A program made the position numbers and the translations under genes. From Myxococcaceae bacterium (lineage in GTDB: Bacteria; Myxococcota; Myxococcia; Myxococcales; Myxococcaceae), in NCBI GenBank assembly GCA_016793095.1, contig JAEUJQ010000021.1:1-64000 (forward strand): a stretch of 64,000 nt of DNA, written 5' to 3'. Position 1 is the first letter of the stretch. Each line of letters starts with the position of its first letter. The notes under the pieces were generated by a model. That model saw only the letters and a list, made by a program, of their open reading frames with translations, made no database searches and had not been told where the DNA came from. Shown here one piece after another: positions 52,825 to 60,719 of this stretch.

Positions 52825-53486
52825 GCTGGGCGCCTCTCCTGCTCTCGTTCCAGGTCGCGCTGGTGGCCACCACGCTCGCGACGGTGCTGGGCGTCGGCCT
52901 CGCCGGCGTGCTGGCGCGCGCCCGCTTCACCGGCCGCGATCTGCTCGACGGGCTCATCACCGCGCCCATGGTGCTGCCACCGACGGTGCTCGGGTACTGG
53001 CTGCTCCACGTGGTGGGGCGCGAGACGGTGGTGGGCCGCTGCTGGGAGGCAGTCGCCGGCACGAGCCTGGTGTTCTCGAAGAGCGCCGCGGTGCTCGCGG
53101 GCGCGGTGGCGGCCCTGCCGTTCATCGTGAAGTCCGCGCGCGCGGCGATGGAGGAGGTGGACCCCACCCTGCTGGGCGCGGCGGCGACGCTCGGCGCAGG
53201 CCCCACCCGCTCGTTCTTCACGGTGCTGTTGCCGCTCAGCCGCAACGGCATTCTCGCCGGGGTGACGCTGGGCTTCGCGCGCGCCCTGGGCGACTTCGGC
53301 GTGACGTTGATGATCGCCGGCAACATCCCCGGTCTCACGCAGACCGGCGCGCTCGCCATCTACGACGCGGTCCAGGCCAACCGCGACGCCGAAGCGGGCG
53401 GCATGGCGGCGGTGATGGCGGGCCTCGCGGTGGCCGCGCTCTACGCAGGCACGAAGCTCGTTCGCCGGAGGGCGCATGGTTGGTGA
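52821..53486 (+). CDS. modB: Molybdate ABC permease ModB
   Basis: 221 aa with five or six transmembrane helices. Contains the ABC coupling segment TLGAGPTRSFFTVLLPLSRN followed by GILAGVTLGFARALGDFG. Start ATG overlaps the modA stop (ATGA). Overlaps modC by 11 bp. Confidence 0.93.
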   Translation: MSWAPLLLSFQVALVATTLATVLGVGLAGVLARARFTGRDLLDGLITAPMVLPPTVLGYWLLHVVGRETVVGRCWEAVAGTSLVFSKSAAVLAGAVAALPFIVKSARAAMEEVDPTLLGAAATLGAGPTRSFFTVLLPLSRNGILAGVTLGFARALGDFGVTLMIAGNIPGLTQTGALAIYDAVQANRDAEAGGMAAVMAGLAVAALYAGTKLVRRRAHGW

Positions 53487-54132
53487 CGCCGGTGTGCTCT
53501 CGGTCCGTGCGGTGGTGCCCGGCGCGAAGCCAGACCGGCCCCGCCTCGACGTCAGGCTGTCGTTCGACGTCGGCCTGACCGCGGTGATGGGTCGGTCCGG
53601 CGCCGGGAAGACGACGCTGCTCCTGACGATCGCCGGGCTGGTGAGACCAGCGACGGCGCGGATCACGCTCGGCGACGCCATGCTGGATGACGGCGCTGCC
53701 GTCTTCGTGCCTCCGCACCGCCGGCGCACGGCCCTGGTGTTTCAGACCCTCGCGCTCTTCCCGCACCTGAGCGCCTGGAAGAACGTCGCCTACGGCTTGC
53801 CGCGCGGCCCCGACGACCGTGACCGCGCGCTCGCGTGGTTGAAGCGCGCACGGGTGGAGCACCTCGCCGACCGCGCCCCGTCGACGTTGTCGGGTGGAGA
53901 GGCCCAGCGCGTCGCCCTCGCGCGCGCCCTCGCCTCCGAGCCCCGCGCGCTGCTCCTCGACGAGCCGTTCTCAGCCCTCGACGCGTCGCTGCGCGCCGAG
54001 CTGGGCGCCGAGCTCGCCGCGCTGGTGAAGTCCCTCGCCATTCCCGCCGTGCTCGTCACCCACCACCACGAAGATGCCCAGACGCTCACCTCGAGCATCA
54101 TCGAGCTCGAGGCCGGCCGCGTGCGCGCGTGA
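53476..54132 (+). CDS. modC: Molybdate ABC ATPase ModC (short form)
   Basis: 218 aa. Walker A GRSGAGKTT (39-47), Q-loop VFQTLALFPHLS, signature LSGGEAQR, Walker B LLLDEPFSALD and switch His in VTHHHEDA. It stops right after the nucleotide-binding domain; the C-terminal MOP molybdate-binding domain of the 350-aa enteric type is absent. Last protein gene of the operon; two tRNA-like genes begin 36 bp downstream on the same strand. Confidence 0.92.
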   Translation: MVGDAGVLSVRAVVPGAKPDRPRLDVRLSFDVGLTAVMGRSGAGKTTLLLTIAGLVRPATARITLGDAMLDDGAAVFVPPHRRRTALVFQTLALFPHLSAWKNVAYGLPRGPDDRDRALAWLKRARVEHLADRAPSTLSGGEAQRVALARALASEPRALLLDEPFSALDASLRAELGAELAALVKSLAIPAVLVTHHHEDAQTLTSSIIELEAGRVRA

Positions 54133-54167
54133 CGTCAGGCCCTGGGCGGCGGCGGGCGGAGCTCGAT

Positions 54168-54240
54168 CGCGGGAGAGCTCAGCAGGCAGATCGCCGGGCT
54201 CACACGCCGGAGGCCGTCGGTTCGACTCCGACTCCCGCAA
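54168..54240 (+). tRNA. Initiator-like tRNA with anticodon CAC (probably degenerate)
   Basis: 73 nt, identical to the array tRNA-fMet (144-216) at 67 positions. It keeps the C1/A72 acceptor mismatch and G-rich anticodon stem, but the anticodon is CAC (reads GUG), U8 is G, A11 is C (C11/U24 unpaired) and one anticodon-stem pair becomes G/G. These changes suggest a decaying copy; a GUG-reading initiator is the exciting alternative. Confidence 0.6.
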
Positions 54241-54244
54241 TGTC

Positions 54245-54329
54245 GTCCAGGTCGATGAAATCGGGAGACACGCCGCGCTCAGACCGCGGTGGCTTCACGA
54301 GCGTGCAGGTTCGACTCCCGCCCTGGACA
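54245..54329 (+). tRNA. tRNA-Leu-like gene (anticodon CAG), degenerate
   Basis: 85-nt class II shape: acceptor GTCCAGG/CCTGGAC perfect with discriminator A, anticodon stem CCGCG/CGCGG with loop CTCAGAC, short variable hairpin GCT/AGC, T loop TTCGACT. The D stem barely pairs and the T stem has an A/C mismatch. It follows the initiator-like gene after 4 bp. Probably poorly functional. Confidence 0.6.
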
Positions 54330-54347
54330 CCGGGAGGCGGACCGCCA

Positions 54348-54629
54348 TCAGCCGCAGCGTGACGAGAAGTCCGAGTACACGAAGCGCACGCAGCACCCGG
54401 CGCTCTGACAGGTGGACGGGGTCGGGTTCCACCCTTCGCCCCGCACGCACCGCCTGATCCCCTCGGCCGCGCTCTCGGTGGACTCGCGGCAGTCGGCCAC
54501 GCACGACGCCACCGTCTCGGCGAAACACGACCGCTGCCACCAGGTGCACAGCGTCTGGCAGTCGGCCTCGGAGTTGACCGCGCACGCCGACAGGCCCACC
54601 GTGACGACGATCAACACGAGCGCGCGCAT
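54348..54629 (-). CDS. Small cysteine-rich lipoprotein
   Basis: 93 aa. Signal peptide with lipobox LSAC (C16), then ten further cysteines in a 75-residue mature chain (ADCQTLCTWWQRSC, CVADC, CQSAGCC), so it is likely disulfide-bonded. Small Cys-rich lipoproteins of this type are common in myxobacteria. No function can be assigned. Confidence 0.65.
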   Translation of the reverse strand: MRALVLIVVTVGLSACAVNSEADCQTLCTWWQRSCFAETVASCVADCRESTESAAEGIRRCVRGEGWNPTPSTCQSAGCCVRFVYSDFSSRCG

Positions 54630-54663
54630 GCCCGCATTCTGGCGCGCGGCCGCGGCGCTGTCT

Positions 54664-55482
54664 TCAGAGGCTGGCCAGCGCGACGCGGTAGAGGGCGCGG
54701 TAGCCCATGCGCGGCGCGGGCTCGAAGCGATCGGCGTGGAAAAGATCGCCCAGCACCTGCGCGCCCTTCTCGGAGTCCTTGAGCGCCAGCATCGCCTTCT
54801 CGAGCTCGGTCACCATCGGTCCCGTCATCGCCATCGAGACCGCCACGCCGTCGTTGGGAGCCTCGTCGGTGAAGGCGAGCACCTTGAACTTCGCGCTCGC
54901 GCCGGCCCAGACCTCGTCGATGCCGGTCACGTCGGGGTGCCCCGCCCGCGCCGCCGCCGCGAAGATGCTCGTCACGTCGATGGCCCCCTTCGCCACGAGC
55001 TCGAGCGCGGCCTTGTAGCTGCCGACGAAGTCCTGCCGGAAGAAGAGCTTCGCAGGGTCCTGGCCGTGCTCACGGAGCCACGCCATCGGCAACAGGTAGC
55101 CTCCGACGGAGTCGCGATCGCTCCAGGCGGCGGTCGTACCCTGCAGGGAGTCCTTCGTGACGTTCGCGTCGGCGCGGCAGACGAGCGCCGCGCGGTAGGT
55201 CGAGGCTCCGCCGCGCACGCCGCGCACCAGCACCCGCACGCCCATCGCCTCGATGCGCGCGCAGACGAACGGGGGCGCCCAGGCGGCGTCCACCTTGCCG
55301 CCGAGCAGGTCCTTCGCCAGCGTCTCGTACGAGGCGGGGACGATCACCTCGGCCGGCTTGCCCAGCGCGTCGGACAGGTAGCTCTGCAAAGGCGCGGCGC
55401 GGACCTGCACGTCACCCAGGGTCGGCGGCAGCGCGAAGCGAAAGGTGGTGCGGTTGGGTCTGGGAGGATTCGAGGTGGCCAT
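54664..55482 (-). CDS. PhnD-like substrate-binding protein without signal peptide
   Basis: 272 aa. Matches the phosphate/phosphonate-binding PhnD fold: FALPPTLGDVQVRAAPLQSY, LLGGKVDAAWAPPFVCARIE, and the conserved VGSYKAALELVAKGAIDVTS. There is no signal peptide or lipobox, and no permease or ATPase nearby, so it may be a cytoplasmic sensor rather than a transporter part. ATG at 55482 overlaps the TerB-like stop. Confidence 0.75.
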   Translation of the reverse strand: MATSNPPRPNRTTFRFALPPTLGDVQVRAAPLQSYLSDALGKPAEVIVPASYETLAKDLLGGKVDAAWAPPFVCARIEAMGVRVLVRGVRGGASTYRAALVCRADANVTKDSLQGTTAAWSDRDSVGGYLLPMAWLREHGQDPAKLFFRQDFVGSYKAALELVAKGAIDVTSIFAAAARAGHPDVTGIDEVWAGASAKFKVLAFTDEAPNDGVAVSMAMTGPMVTELEKAMLALKDSEKGAQVLGDLFHADRFEPAPRMGYRALYRVALASL

Positions 55483-56306
55483 CACGCCTCCGCCGCCAGC
55501 TTCTTGACGTCGTCATCATCCAGCCCGAGCGCGCTCTGCAGCAGCTCGAGCACTCGCAGCTCGGCCTTGCCGGGTGCGCCGTCGGAGTTCGCGACCCGAA
55601 CGCCGAGCTGGTACGCCTTGCGCCGCTGACCACGGGTGGTGAGCCCCCGCGCGAGGGCCGCGAGGCGACGCGGCAGCCCCTCTGCCGCCAGGTTGGAGAT
55701 CGCCTCCTTGAGGGCTGCTTCGGCGGCCGCTCTGGAGAGCCCCGCGAACGCTGGATCGCCGGCGAGGTTCTCGAACATCGTCACCAGCTCGGCCTCGTGC
55801 ACGATCCCATCGGCCGCGCCCACCAGCACCATCGTCTCGGTGAAGAGCTGCTCCGGCGGCTCGCCCAGCACCGCGGTGAGCGACTCGCCCTTCTGCACCA
55901 CGTCCACCATGCGCTGGACCTCGTCCTCGGAGATCCCCAGCGCCGCCTGGATCGTCTTGAGCAGCCCCAGCTCTTCGCGCGTGGCGCGGCGATCGGCGAA
56001 GGCCACCGACGCGGCGAGGCCGAACGCGAGCAAGCGGTTGCGGTGCTCGGGCAGGCGCTCGCGCAGGCTGGCGAGCACGTCTTCGAGCCGCTTCGCCTCG
56101 GACAGCCGCTTCGCCGACGCCTCGACGAGGGCGTTGAGCGCCTCGGCGTCGGTGCCTTCGAACTCGGGGCGATCGATGACGCGGGCGATCAGGATCTGCA
56201 GCTCACGCGGCGCGACCTCTCCGTCGGCGCTCGCGGCGAGCATCATCGCCTCGATGAGGGCCGCGTTGCGCTCTGCCTTCGCCTTCTCGATCGTCTCAAA
56301 CGCCAT
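55482..56306 (-). CDS. TerB-like double-domain protein
   Basis: 274 aa, all alpha. Two TerB/TerD-associated helical repeats are visible: ALIEAMMLAASADGEVAPRE (about 16-120) and ETMVLVGAADGIVHEAELVT (about 155-265), each with the acidic D-G-x-V/A-x-x-E pattern seen in tellurite-resistance TerB domains. Such domains may sense metals or membrane stress. It overlaps ttcA by 11 bp and is coupled to the PhnD-like gene. Confidence 0.7.
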   Translation of the reverse strand: MAFETIEKAKAERNAALIEAMMLAASADGEVAPRELQILIARVIDRPEFEGTDAEALNALVEASAKRLSEAKRLEDVLASLRERLPEHRNRLLAFGLAASVAFADRRATREELGLLKTIQAALGISEDEVQRMVDVVQKGESLTAVLGEPPEQLFTETMVLVGAADGIVHEAELVTMFENLAGDPAFAGLSRAAAEAALKEAISNLAAEGLPRRLAALARGLTTRGQRRKAYQLGVRVANSDGAPGKAELRVLELLQSALGLDDDDVKKLAAEA

Positions 56307-57162
56307 GGGTGTCCCCCCGGCCAGCGGCAGCCGCGGCCTCGCCTACCTTGAGCGGCACCAACGCTCCAGCGTCTTTCAGCTGGGCCCGCGGCGGGGCCTC
56401 CTCGGTCGGCGCCCGCCACAGCTGCTGGTCGAGCAGGTGGGAGACGTGCAGGTTGCCCATGGCCGAGAGGATCGAGCTCTTCACGTTGGGGATCTCCCTC
56501 GAGAGCTCCTCGACGAGCCGCTTCACCCGCTGGCGCTGCAGGTTCTCCTGCGAGCCGCAGAGATCGCAGGGGATGAGGGGGAAGCCCTTCAGCTCGGCGA
56601 AGCGCGCGATGTCGGCTTCCGCGGCGTAGCAGAGCGGGCGAATCACGGTGTTGCGCCCGTCGTCGCTGTGCAGCAGCGGCGGCATGGTGGCCGACGCGCC
56701 CGCGAAGAAGAGGTTGAGCAGGTAGGTGTGGATGAGATCGTCGCGGTGGTGGCCGAGCGCGATCTTGTTGCAGCCGAGATCGACGGCCGCGTTGTACAGA
56801 ATGCCGCGACGCAGCCGGCTGCACAGCGAGCACTGCGTCTGCCCCGGCTTCAGCTTGTCGAGCACGATGCTGTAGGTGTCCTCCTTCAGCATCCGGTAGG
56901 CGTAGCCGTTCTGCCGCAGCCAGCCCTCGAGCAGGTGGCCCGGAAAGCCGGGGTGCCCCTGGTCGAGGTTGACGGCGATGAGCTCGAACTTCACCGGGGC
57001 GCGGCGGCGCAGCTGCTCGAGCCCGTGCAGCAGCGTGTACGAGTCCTTGCCGCCGGACAGGCAGACCATGATCCGATCGCCGTCGGCGACGAGGCCCCAG
57101 TCGGCGATGGCCTTGCCCATGGCCGACACGATGTTCTTTTCCAGCTTGTCGAGCTCGTTCAT
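56296..57162 (-). CDS. ttcA: tRNA 2-thiocytidine synthetase TtcA
   Basis: 288 aa. PP-loop SGGKDS (36-41), cysteines C110 and C113 (CSLC) and C198 (PCDLCG) that hold the iron-sulfur cluster in TtcA. The enzyme thiolates C32 of certain tRNAs, including some Arg and Ser species. I placed the start at 57162 (MNELDKLEKNIVSAMGKAI); longer frames upstream read antisense through the next gene. It begins the operon with the TerB-like and PhnD-like genes. Confidence 0.9.
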   Translation of the reverse strand: MNELDKLEKNIVSAMGKAIADWGLVADGDRIMVCLSGGKDSYTLLHGLEQLRRRAPVKFELIAVNLDQGHPGFPGHLLEGWLRQNGYAYRMLKEDTYSIVLDKLKPGQTQCSLCSRLRRGILYNAAVDLGCNKIALGHHRDDLIHTYLLNLFFAGASATMPPLLHSDDGRNTVIRPLCYAAEADIARFAELKGFPLIPCDLCGSQENLQRQRVKRLVEELSREIPNVKSSILSAMGNLHVSHLLDQQLWRAPTEEAPPRAQLKDAGALVPLKVGEAAAAAGRGDTHGV

Positions 57163-57223
57163 CGCTGGTTCCGGTGCGCCGCGCCCGTAGCCCAAAGCCG
57201 CGGTTGTTGCTAGTCGCCCGCCC

Positions 57224-58375
57224 GTGCCGATTCCTGAAGTGGTGGTGGACGTCACCCGCGCGTCCCAGCTCGACGAGGTGAAGGACCGGCTGGCCCACGT
57301 GCAGGACCTCGCGGTGGACGTCGAGGCCGACTCGATGCACCACTTCCGGGCGAGCCTGTGCTTCGTGCAGGTGGGCACCGATGAGCGCATCTTCCTTCTG
57401 GACACGCTGGTGCCCGAGGTGCGGGTGAGCGCGCTGGCCGAGGTGTTCGCCGACGAGGCGCGCACCAAGGTGTTCCATGCGGCGATGGGCGATCTGCAGT
57501 ACCTCGCCGAGGCGGGCATCCGCGTGGCGGGGCTGTTCGACACGCACCGGGCGGCCACGCTGCTCAACTGGCCGAAGGTGGGCCTGGGCGACCTGGTGAG
57601 CGAGAAGCTGGGCGCGACCCTGAAGAAGGAGCACCAACAGGCGGACTTCTCGGTGCGCCCGCTGCCGGGCGAGCTGCGCGCATACATCGCTGACGACGTG
57701 CGCTACCTGACGACGCTGGGGCGCATGGTGAAGCAGGCCTGCCGAGACGCCGACATTCTCGAGGAGGTCGAGCTCGACTGCGCCCGCATGTGCGCGGAGG
57801 CCCAGGTGCGGCCCGACCTGACGAAGGCCGAGCTCAAGATCCCGAAGCAGGGGCTCAACCCGAAGCAGGCACAGCTCGCCACGGCCATCGGCCAGCGCCT
57901 GCACACGCTGCGCTTGCGCCTCGCCGAGCAGGCTGACGTGCCGATGGGCCGCATGTTGTCGAACACCGCGCTCGGAGAGGTCGCCGCCCGCGCCCCGACG
58001 ACCCTGAAGGACCTCGCCCGCATCAAGAACGTGCGCGGCCAGTTCGCGAGGGACCACGGTGACGAGGTGGTGGCGCTGGTGCGTGAGGCCATCGACGCAC
58101 AGCGCGCCGGCAGCCTCGAGCTGCAGGAAGAGGAGAAGCGCGAGCGCGAGCCAGGCAAGCGCCGCCGCGAAGAGGCGCTGCTCGCGTTCCGGAAAGAGGC
58201 CGCGGCGAAGCGCAACGTGACGGGCTCGGTGGTGCTGTCGAACCCGCTGGTGGCCGAGATCGCCTCGCTCGATCCACGCGATCCGGAGCAGCTCGTCGCC
58301 CTGCCCTTCTTCGGGAGGAAGCGCCTCGCGCTCTACGGCGAGGCCATCGTCGCGACCCTGGCTGCGGTGCGCTGA
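57224..58375 (+). CDS. rnd: Ribonuclease D
   Basis: 383 aa starting at a GTG. DEDDy exonuclease domain: DVEAD (32-36), VFHAAMGDLQYL, and YIADDVRYL. HRDC domains follow: LTKAELKIPKQGLNPKQAQL region, then LKDLARIKNVRGQFARDHGD. It trims tRNA and other small RNA 3' ends. Divergent from ttcA, another tRNA-related gene. Overlaps the AEC gene by one base. Confidence 0.9.
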   Translation: MPIPEVVVDVTRASQLDEVKDRLAHVQDLAVDVEADSMHHFRASLCFVQVGTDERIFLLDTLVPEVRVSALAEVFADEARTKVFHAAMGDLQYLAEAGIRVAGLFDTHRAATLLNWPKVGLGDLVSEKLGATLKKEHQQADFSVRPLPGELRAYIADDVRYLTTLGRMVKQACRDADILEEVELDCARMCAEAQVRPDLTKAELKIPKQGLNPKQAQLATAIGQRLHTLRLRLAEQADVPMGRMLSNTALGEVAARAPTTLKDLARIKNVRGQFARDHGDEVVALVREAIDAQRAGSLELQEEEKREREPGKRRREEALLAFRKEAAAKRNVTGSVVLSNPLVAEIASLDPRDPEQLVALPFFGRKRLALYGEAIVATLAAVR

Positions 58376-59286
58376 TGCTGGGCCTGTTGCTCGGGTGCTT
58401 CGCGCTCGGGGCCCTCGCGCGGCGGGTCTCGTCGATCCCCAGAGAGACGCCGAAGGTGCTCAACGCGTGGGTGCTGAACGTCTCGCTTCCGGCGCTGGTG
58501 CTGAAGGCCGTGCACGCGGTGCCGCTCGAGCCGCGGTTCCTCCTCGGGGCGGCGGTGCTGTGGGCGCTCTTCGGCGTCGCGGCGCTGGCGGCTGTCTTCG
58601 CGGTCAGGCGCGGCTGGGCGACGCGGGAGGTGGCTGGCGCGCTCGCGCTCAGCGTGGGCCTCGGGAACACCGCCTTCGTTGGCGTGCCGCTCGTCGAGAT
58701 GCTCGGCGGCGCCGCGGCCGTGGGCCCGGCCGTGATGTTCGATCAGCTCGGCAGCTTCCTCGTCTTCGCGGCGGGCGCGCTGCCCTTCGCGATGCTGTTC
58801 GGTGGCGAGCGGGCGCGCGCCTCGGTGGTGGTGAAGCGGGTGGTGACGTTCCCGCCCTTCCTCGCGCTCACCCTCGCGCTGCTGCTGCGCCCCGTGGCGT
58901 TTCCCGCCGGGGTGGACGTGCTCCTCGCGCGCTTCGCAGACATGCTGACGCCGCTCGCCCTGGTCTCCGTCGGCTGGCAACTGGAGCTCGCCGGGCTCGC
59001 GGGCAATCGGGGGAAGCTGCTCGCGGCGCTGTGCTGGAAGCTGGGCGTCGCGCCAGCGGCGATGTTGGGCGTGCTGCTGGCGACGGGCGGCGGAGCGCTG
59101 ACGCTCAACGACCGCGTCGCCGTCGCGCAGGCGGCGATGGCGCCGATGGTGACGGCGGCGGTGCTGGCGGCTGAGTACCGACTGGCCGCGCCGCTCTCGG
59201 CCGCGCTGGCGGCGGTGGGCGCGCTCGCCTCGTTCGCGACGGTGCCGGCGTGGTGGGCGTTGACCGGGCGTTTCCTCGCGCCGTGA
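58375..59286 (+). CDS. AEC-family (auxin-efflux-carrier-like) permease
   Basis: 303 aa with about ten hydrophobic segments. Family features: N-terminal LGALARR, the AWVLNVSLPALVLKAVHAVP segment and the GLGNTAFVGVPLVEMLGG repeat half. Proteins of this family export organic acids or amino acids; the substrate cannot be told. It shares its first base with the ribonuclease D stop. Confidence 0.82.
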   Translation: MLGLLLGCFALGALARRVSSIPRETPKVLNAWVLNVSLPALVLKAVHAVPLEPRFLLGAAVLWALFGVAALAAVFAVRRGWATREVAGALALSVGLGNTAFVGVPLVEMLGGAAAVGPAVMFDQLGSFLVFAAGALPFAMLFGGERARASVVVKRVVTFPPFLALTLALLLRPVAFPAGVDVLLARFADMLTPLALVSVGWQLELAGLAGNRGKLLAALCWKLGVAPAAMLGVLLATGGGALTLNDRVAVAQAAMAPMVTAAVLAAEYRLAAPLSAALAAVGALASFATVPAWWALTGRFLAP

Positions 59287-59360
59287 CGTACGGTCTGTCC
59301 ATGCGGAAAGCACCGAGCCCACGTGATTCGATGCCGTCGAGCCGCGGCGGGCGGCGTTTC

Positions 59361-59732
59361 ATGCTGGTCGCGGCGCGACGGAGAGCGATTGGCCTCCTCT
59401 TTCTGGTGGCGACCGCATGCGACAACCGCGGCTCGGCCGGTGCGGCGTGCATCGTCGAGGGCGGCCTGCTCAACCCCAGCTACCGCTGCAACGATGCGCT
59501 CGTCTGCAACACCGGCCGGCAGCCGCCGGTCTGCGAGCTGGCGAACGTGGGGACGGGCGGCGCGCCCTGCGGCAGCGATCGCAACTGCCAGGTCCAGCTC
59601 TGGTGTCCACCGGCTTCGATGGCCACCTGCGCGACGCGGCTGAAAGAAGGCGAGGCCTGTCCGGCGGGCGTCGGCTGCGAGCAGGGGCTCTCCTGCGTGA
59701 AGGGTGACGCCGGGATCGTCTGTCAGCGCTGA
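59361..59732 (+). CDS. Cysteine-rich lipoprotein
   Basis: 123 aa from the ATG at 59361, which gives a compact signal peptide with lipobox VATAC (C20); an ATG at 59301 would add 20 residues. The mature chain has about eleven cysteines in EGF/Dickkopf-like spacing (CNDALVCN, CELANVGTGGAPCGSDRNC, CPAGVGCEQGLSCVKG), a pattern common in myxobacterial surface lipoproteins. Role unknown. Confidence 0.6.
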   Translation: MLVAARRRAIGLLFLVATACDNRGSAGAACIVEGGLLNPSYRCNDALVCNTGRQPPVCELANVGTGGAPCGSDRNCQVQLWCPPASMATCATRLKEGEACPAGVGCEQGLSCVKGDAGIVCQR

Positions 59733-59933
59733 GGCGGAGCCGAGCAGGAACCTCTCCGGTCGACCACCCGCTCGTCATCCGGGTCGACGAAGGGCACCAG
59801 AGGTCGGTCCTCGTCGACACGAGGCCGCGCGTGCGACACCGGCCAGCAGAGGCTCGAGGCGCAGCCCGAGGCCTTGAAGACTCTCCGAGCTGGAGCGCAC
59901 CGGGGGCCCGTCCGTGGGCTCGGAGGTCGAGCG

Positions 59934-59949
59934 CCTCCCGAACGGGAGG
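59934..59949 (-). terminator. Tetraloop hairpin after the 59964 gene
   Basis: CCTCCC-GAAC-GGGAGG lies 15 bp beyond the stop of the minus-strand gene at 59964. There is no T-tract. The rest of the 231-bp gap 59733-59963 shows no convincing gene. Confidence 0.4.
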
Positions 59950-59963
59950 ACGCGGCGAGCGCG

Positions 59964-60716
59964 CTACGGCAGCTCGACGTCGGTGAGCCCGTGCTTCTGC
60001 GCAAAGGCGCGCGCCTCGGCGGCGTCGGCGAAGGAGCGCATGACGTCATAGGGCCGGTACTGCGTCTCCCTGCCGCGCTTCAGCTCGATGACGGGCCGCG
60101 CCACCTCGCCCCAGGGGCAGAGATCGAGCAGCTTCGGCACCGCGGGGCTCGCCTCGGCGGCCTTGCAGCGCTCGCAGCGCTTCGGCCCCCGCGCGCAGTG
60201 CAGCGGCTTGAGCGCGCGGATGGCGAGGCAGTCGGGCCCGCGCACCGACTGGGCGCCGTGGGGCCCGTTGCCCTCGACGCGCTCGTGCACGGCGTACACG
60301 TTGAAGTTGGTCTCGGGCTCGGGCACCGGGAGCGGCATCGCCTCGCCGAAGCGGCCGGAGAGCCAGACGCGGCACGGCTCGGCGTCGCCGCAGAGCATCC
60401 GCAGGCGCTCGTCGAGGGGCACCCCGAGGGCGCCGTCGCTGAAGCCCACGGTCTTCGCGGGCGGCGAGGCGTGGACCCCGATGGCCCCCACGCGGCGCGG
60501 CTCGCGCCAGATGGTGAAGGGGAGCTTCACCGGCCCGCGGACGGCGCGGAGCCACGCGTCGAAGCCCGGGTCATTGACCGTCGGGCCGGGGCCAAAGAGG
60601 GGGGCGACGGCGTCCTGCTTGAGCATGGGCACTCCTGCGTCGGGGGCCGCGGCGTGCGCGCCGGTGGCCAGGAGGGTCACGAGCGCGACGGCGGCGGTGG
60701 CTCGAAGGGCGTGCAT
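59964..60716 (-). CDS. Secreted hypothetical protein
   Basis: 250 aa. Signal peptide (1-22, cleavage near AHA). The mature region has six cysteines, including a CARGPKRCERC cluster that may bind metal or form disulfides, and a central LDERLRMLCGDAEPCRVWLS segment. No family recognised. It is 3 bp downstream of the DUF2461 gene and probably co-transcribed. Confidence 0.65.
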   Translation of the reverse strand: MHALRATAAVALVTLLATGAHAAAPDAGVPMLKQDAVAPLFGPGPTVNDPGFDAWLRAVRGPVKLPFTIWREPRRVGAIGVHASPPAKTVGFSDGALGVPLDERLRMLCGDAEPCRVWLSGRFGEAMPLPVPEPETNFNVYAVHERVEGNGPHGAQSVRGPDCLAIRALKPLHCARGPKRCERCKAAEASPAVPKLLDLCPWGEVARPVIELKRGRETQYRPYDVMRSFADAAEARAFAQKHGLTDVELP

Positions 60717-60719
60717 GGA

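Noticed and set aside
59723-60049. 108-codon minus-strand frame in the gap after the Cys-rich lipoprotein
   Set aside because: Its start lies inside the 59964 gene in another phase and its composition is Pro/Arg/Ser-rich; at most a gene remnant.
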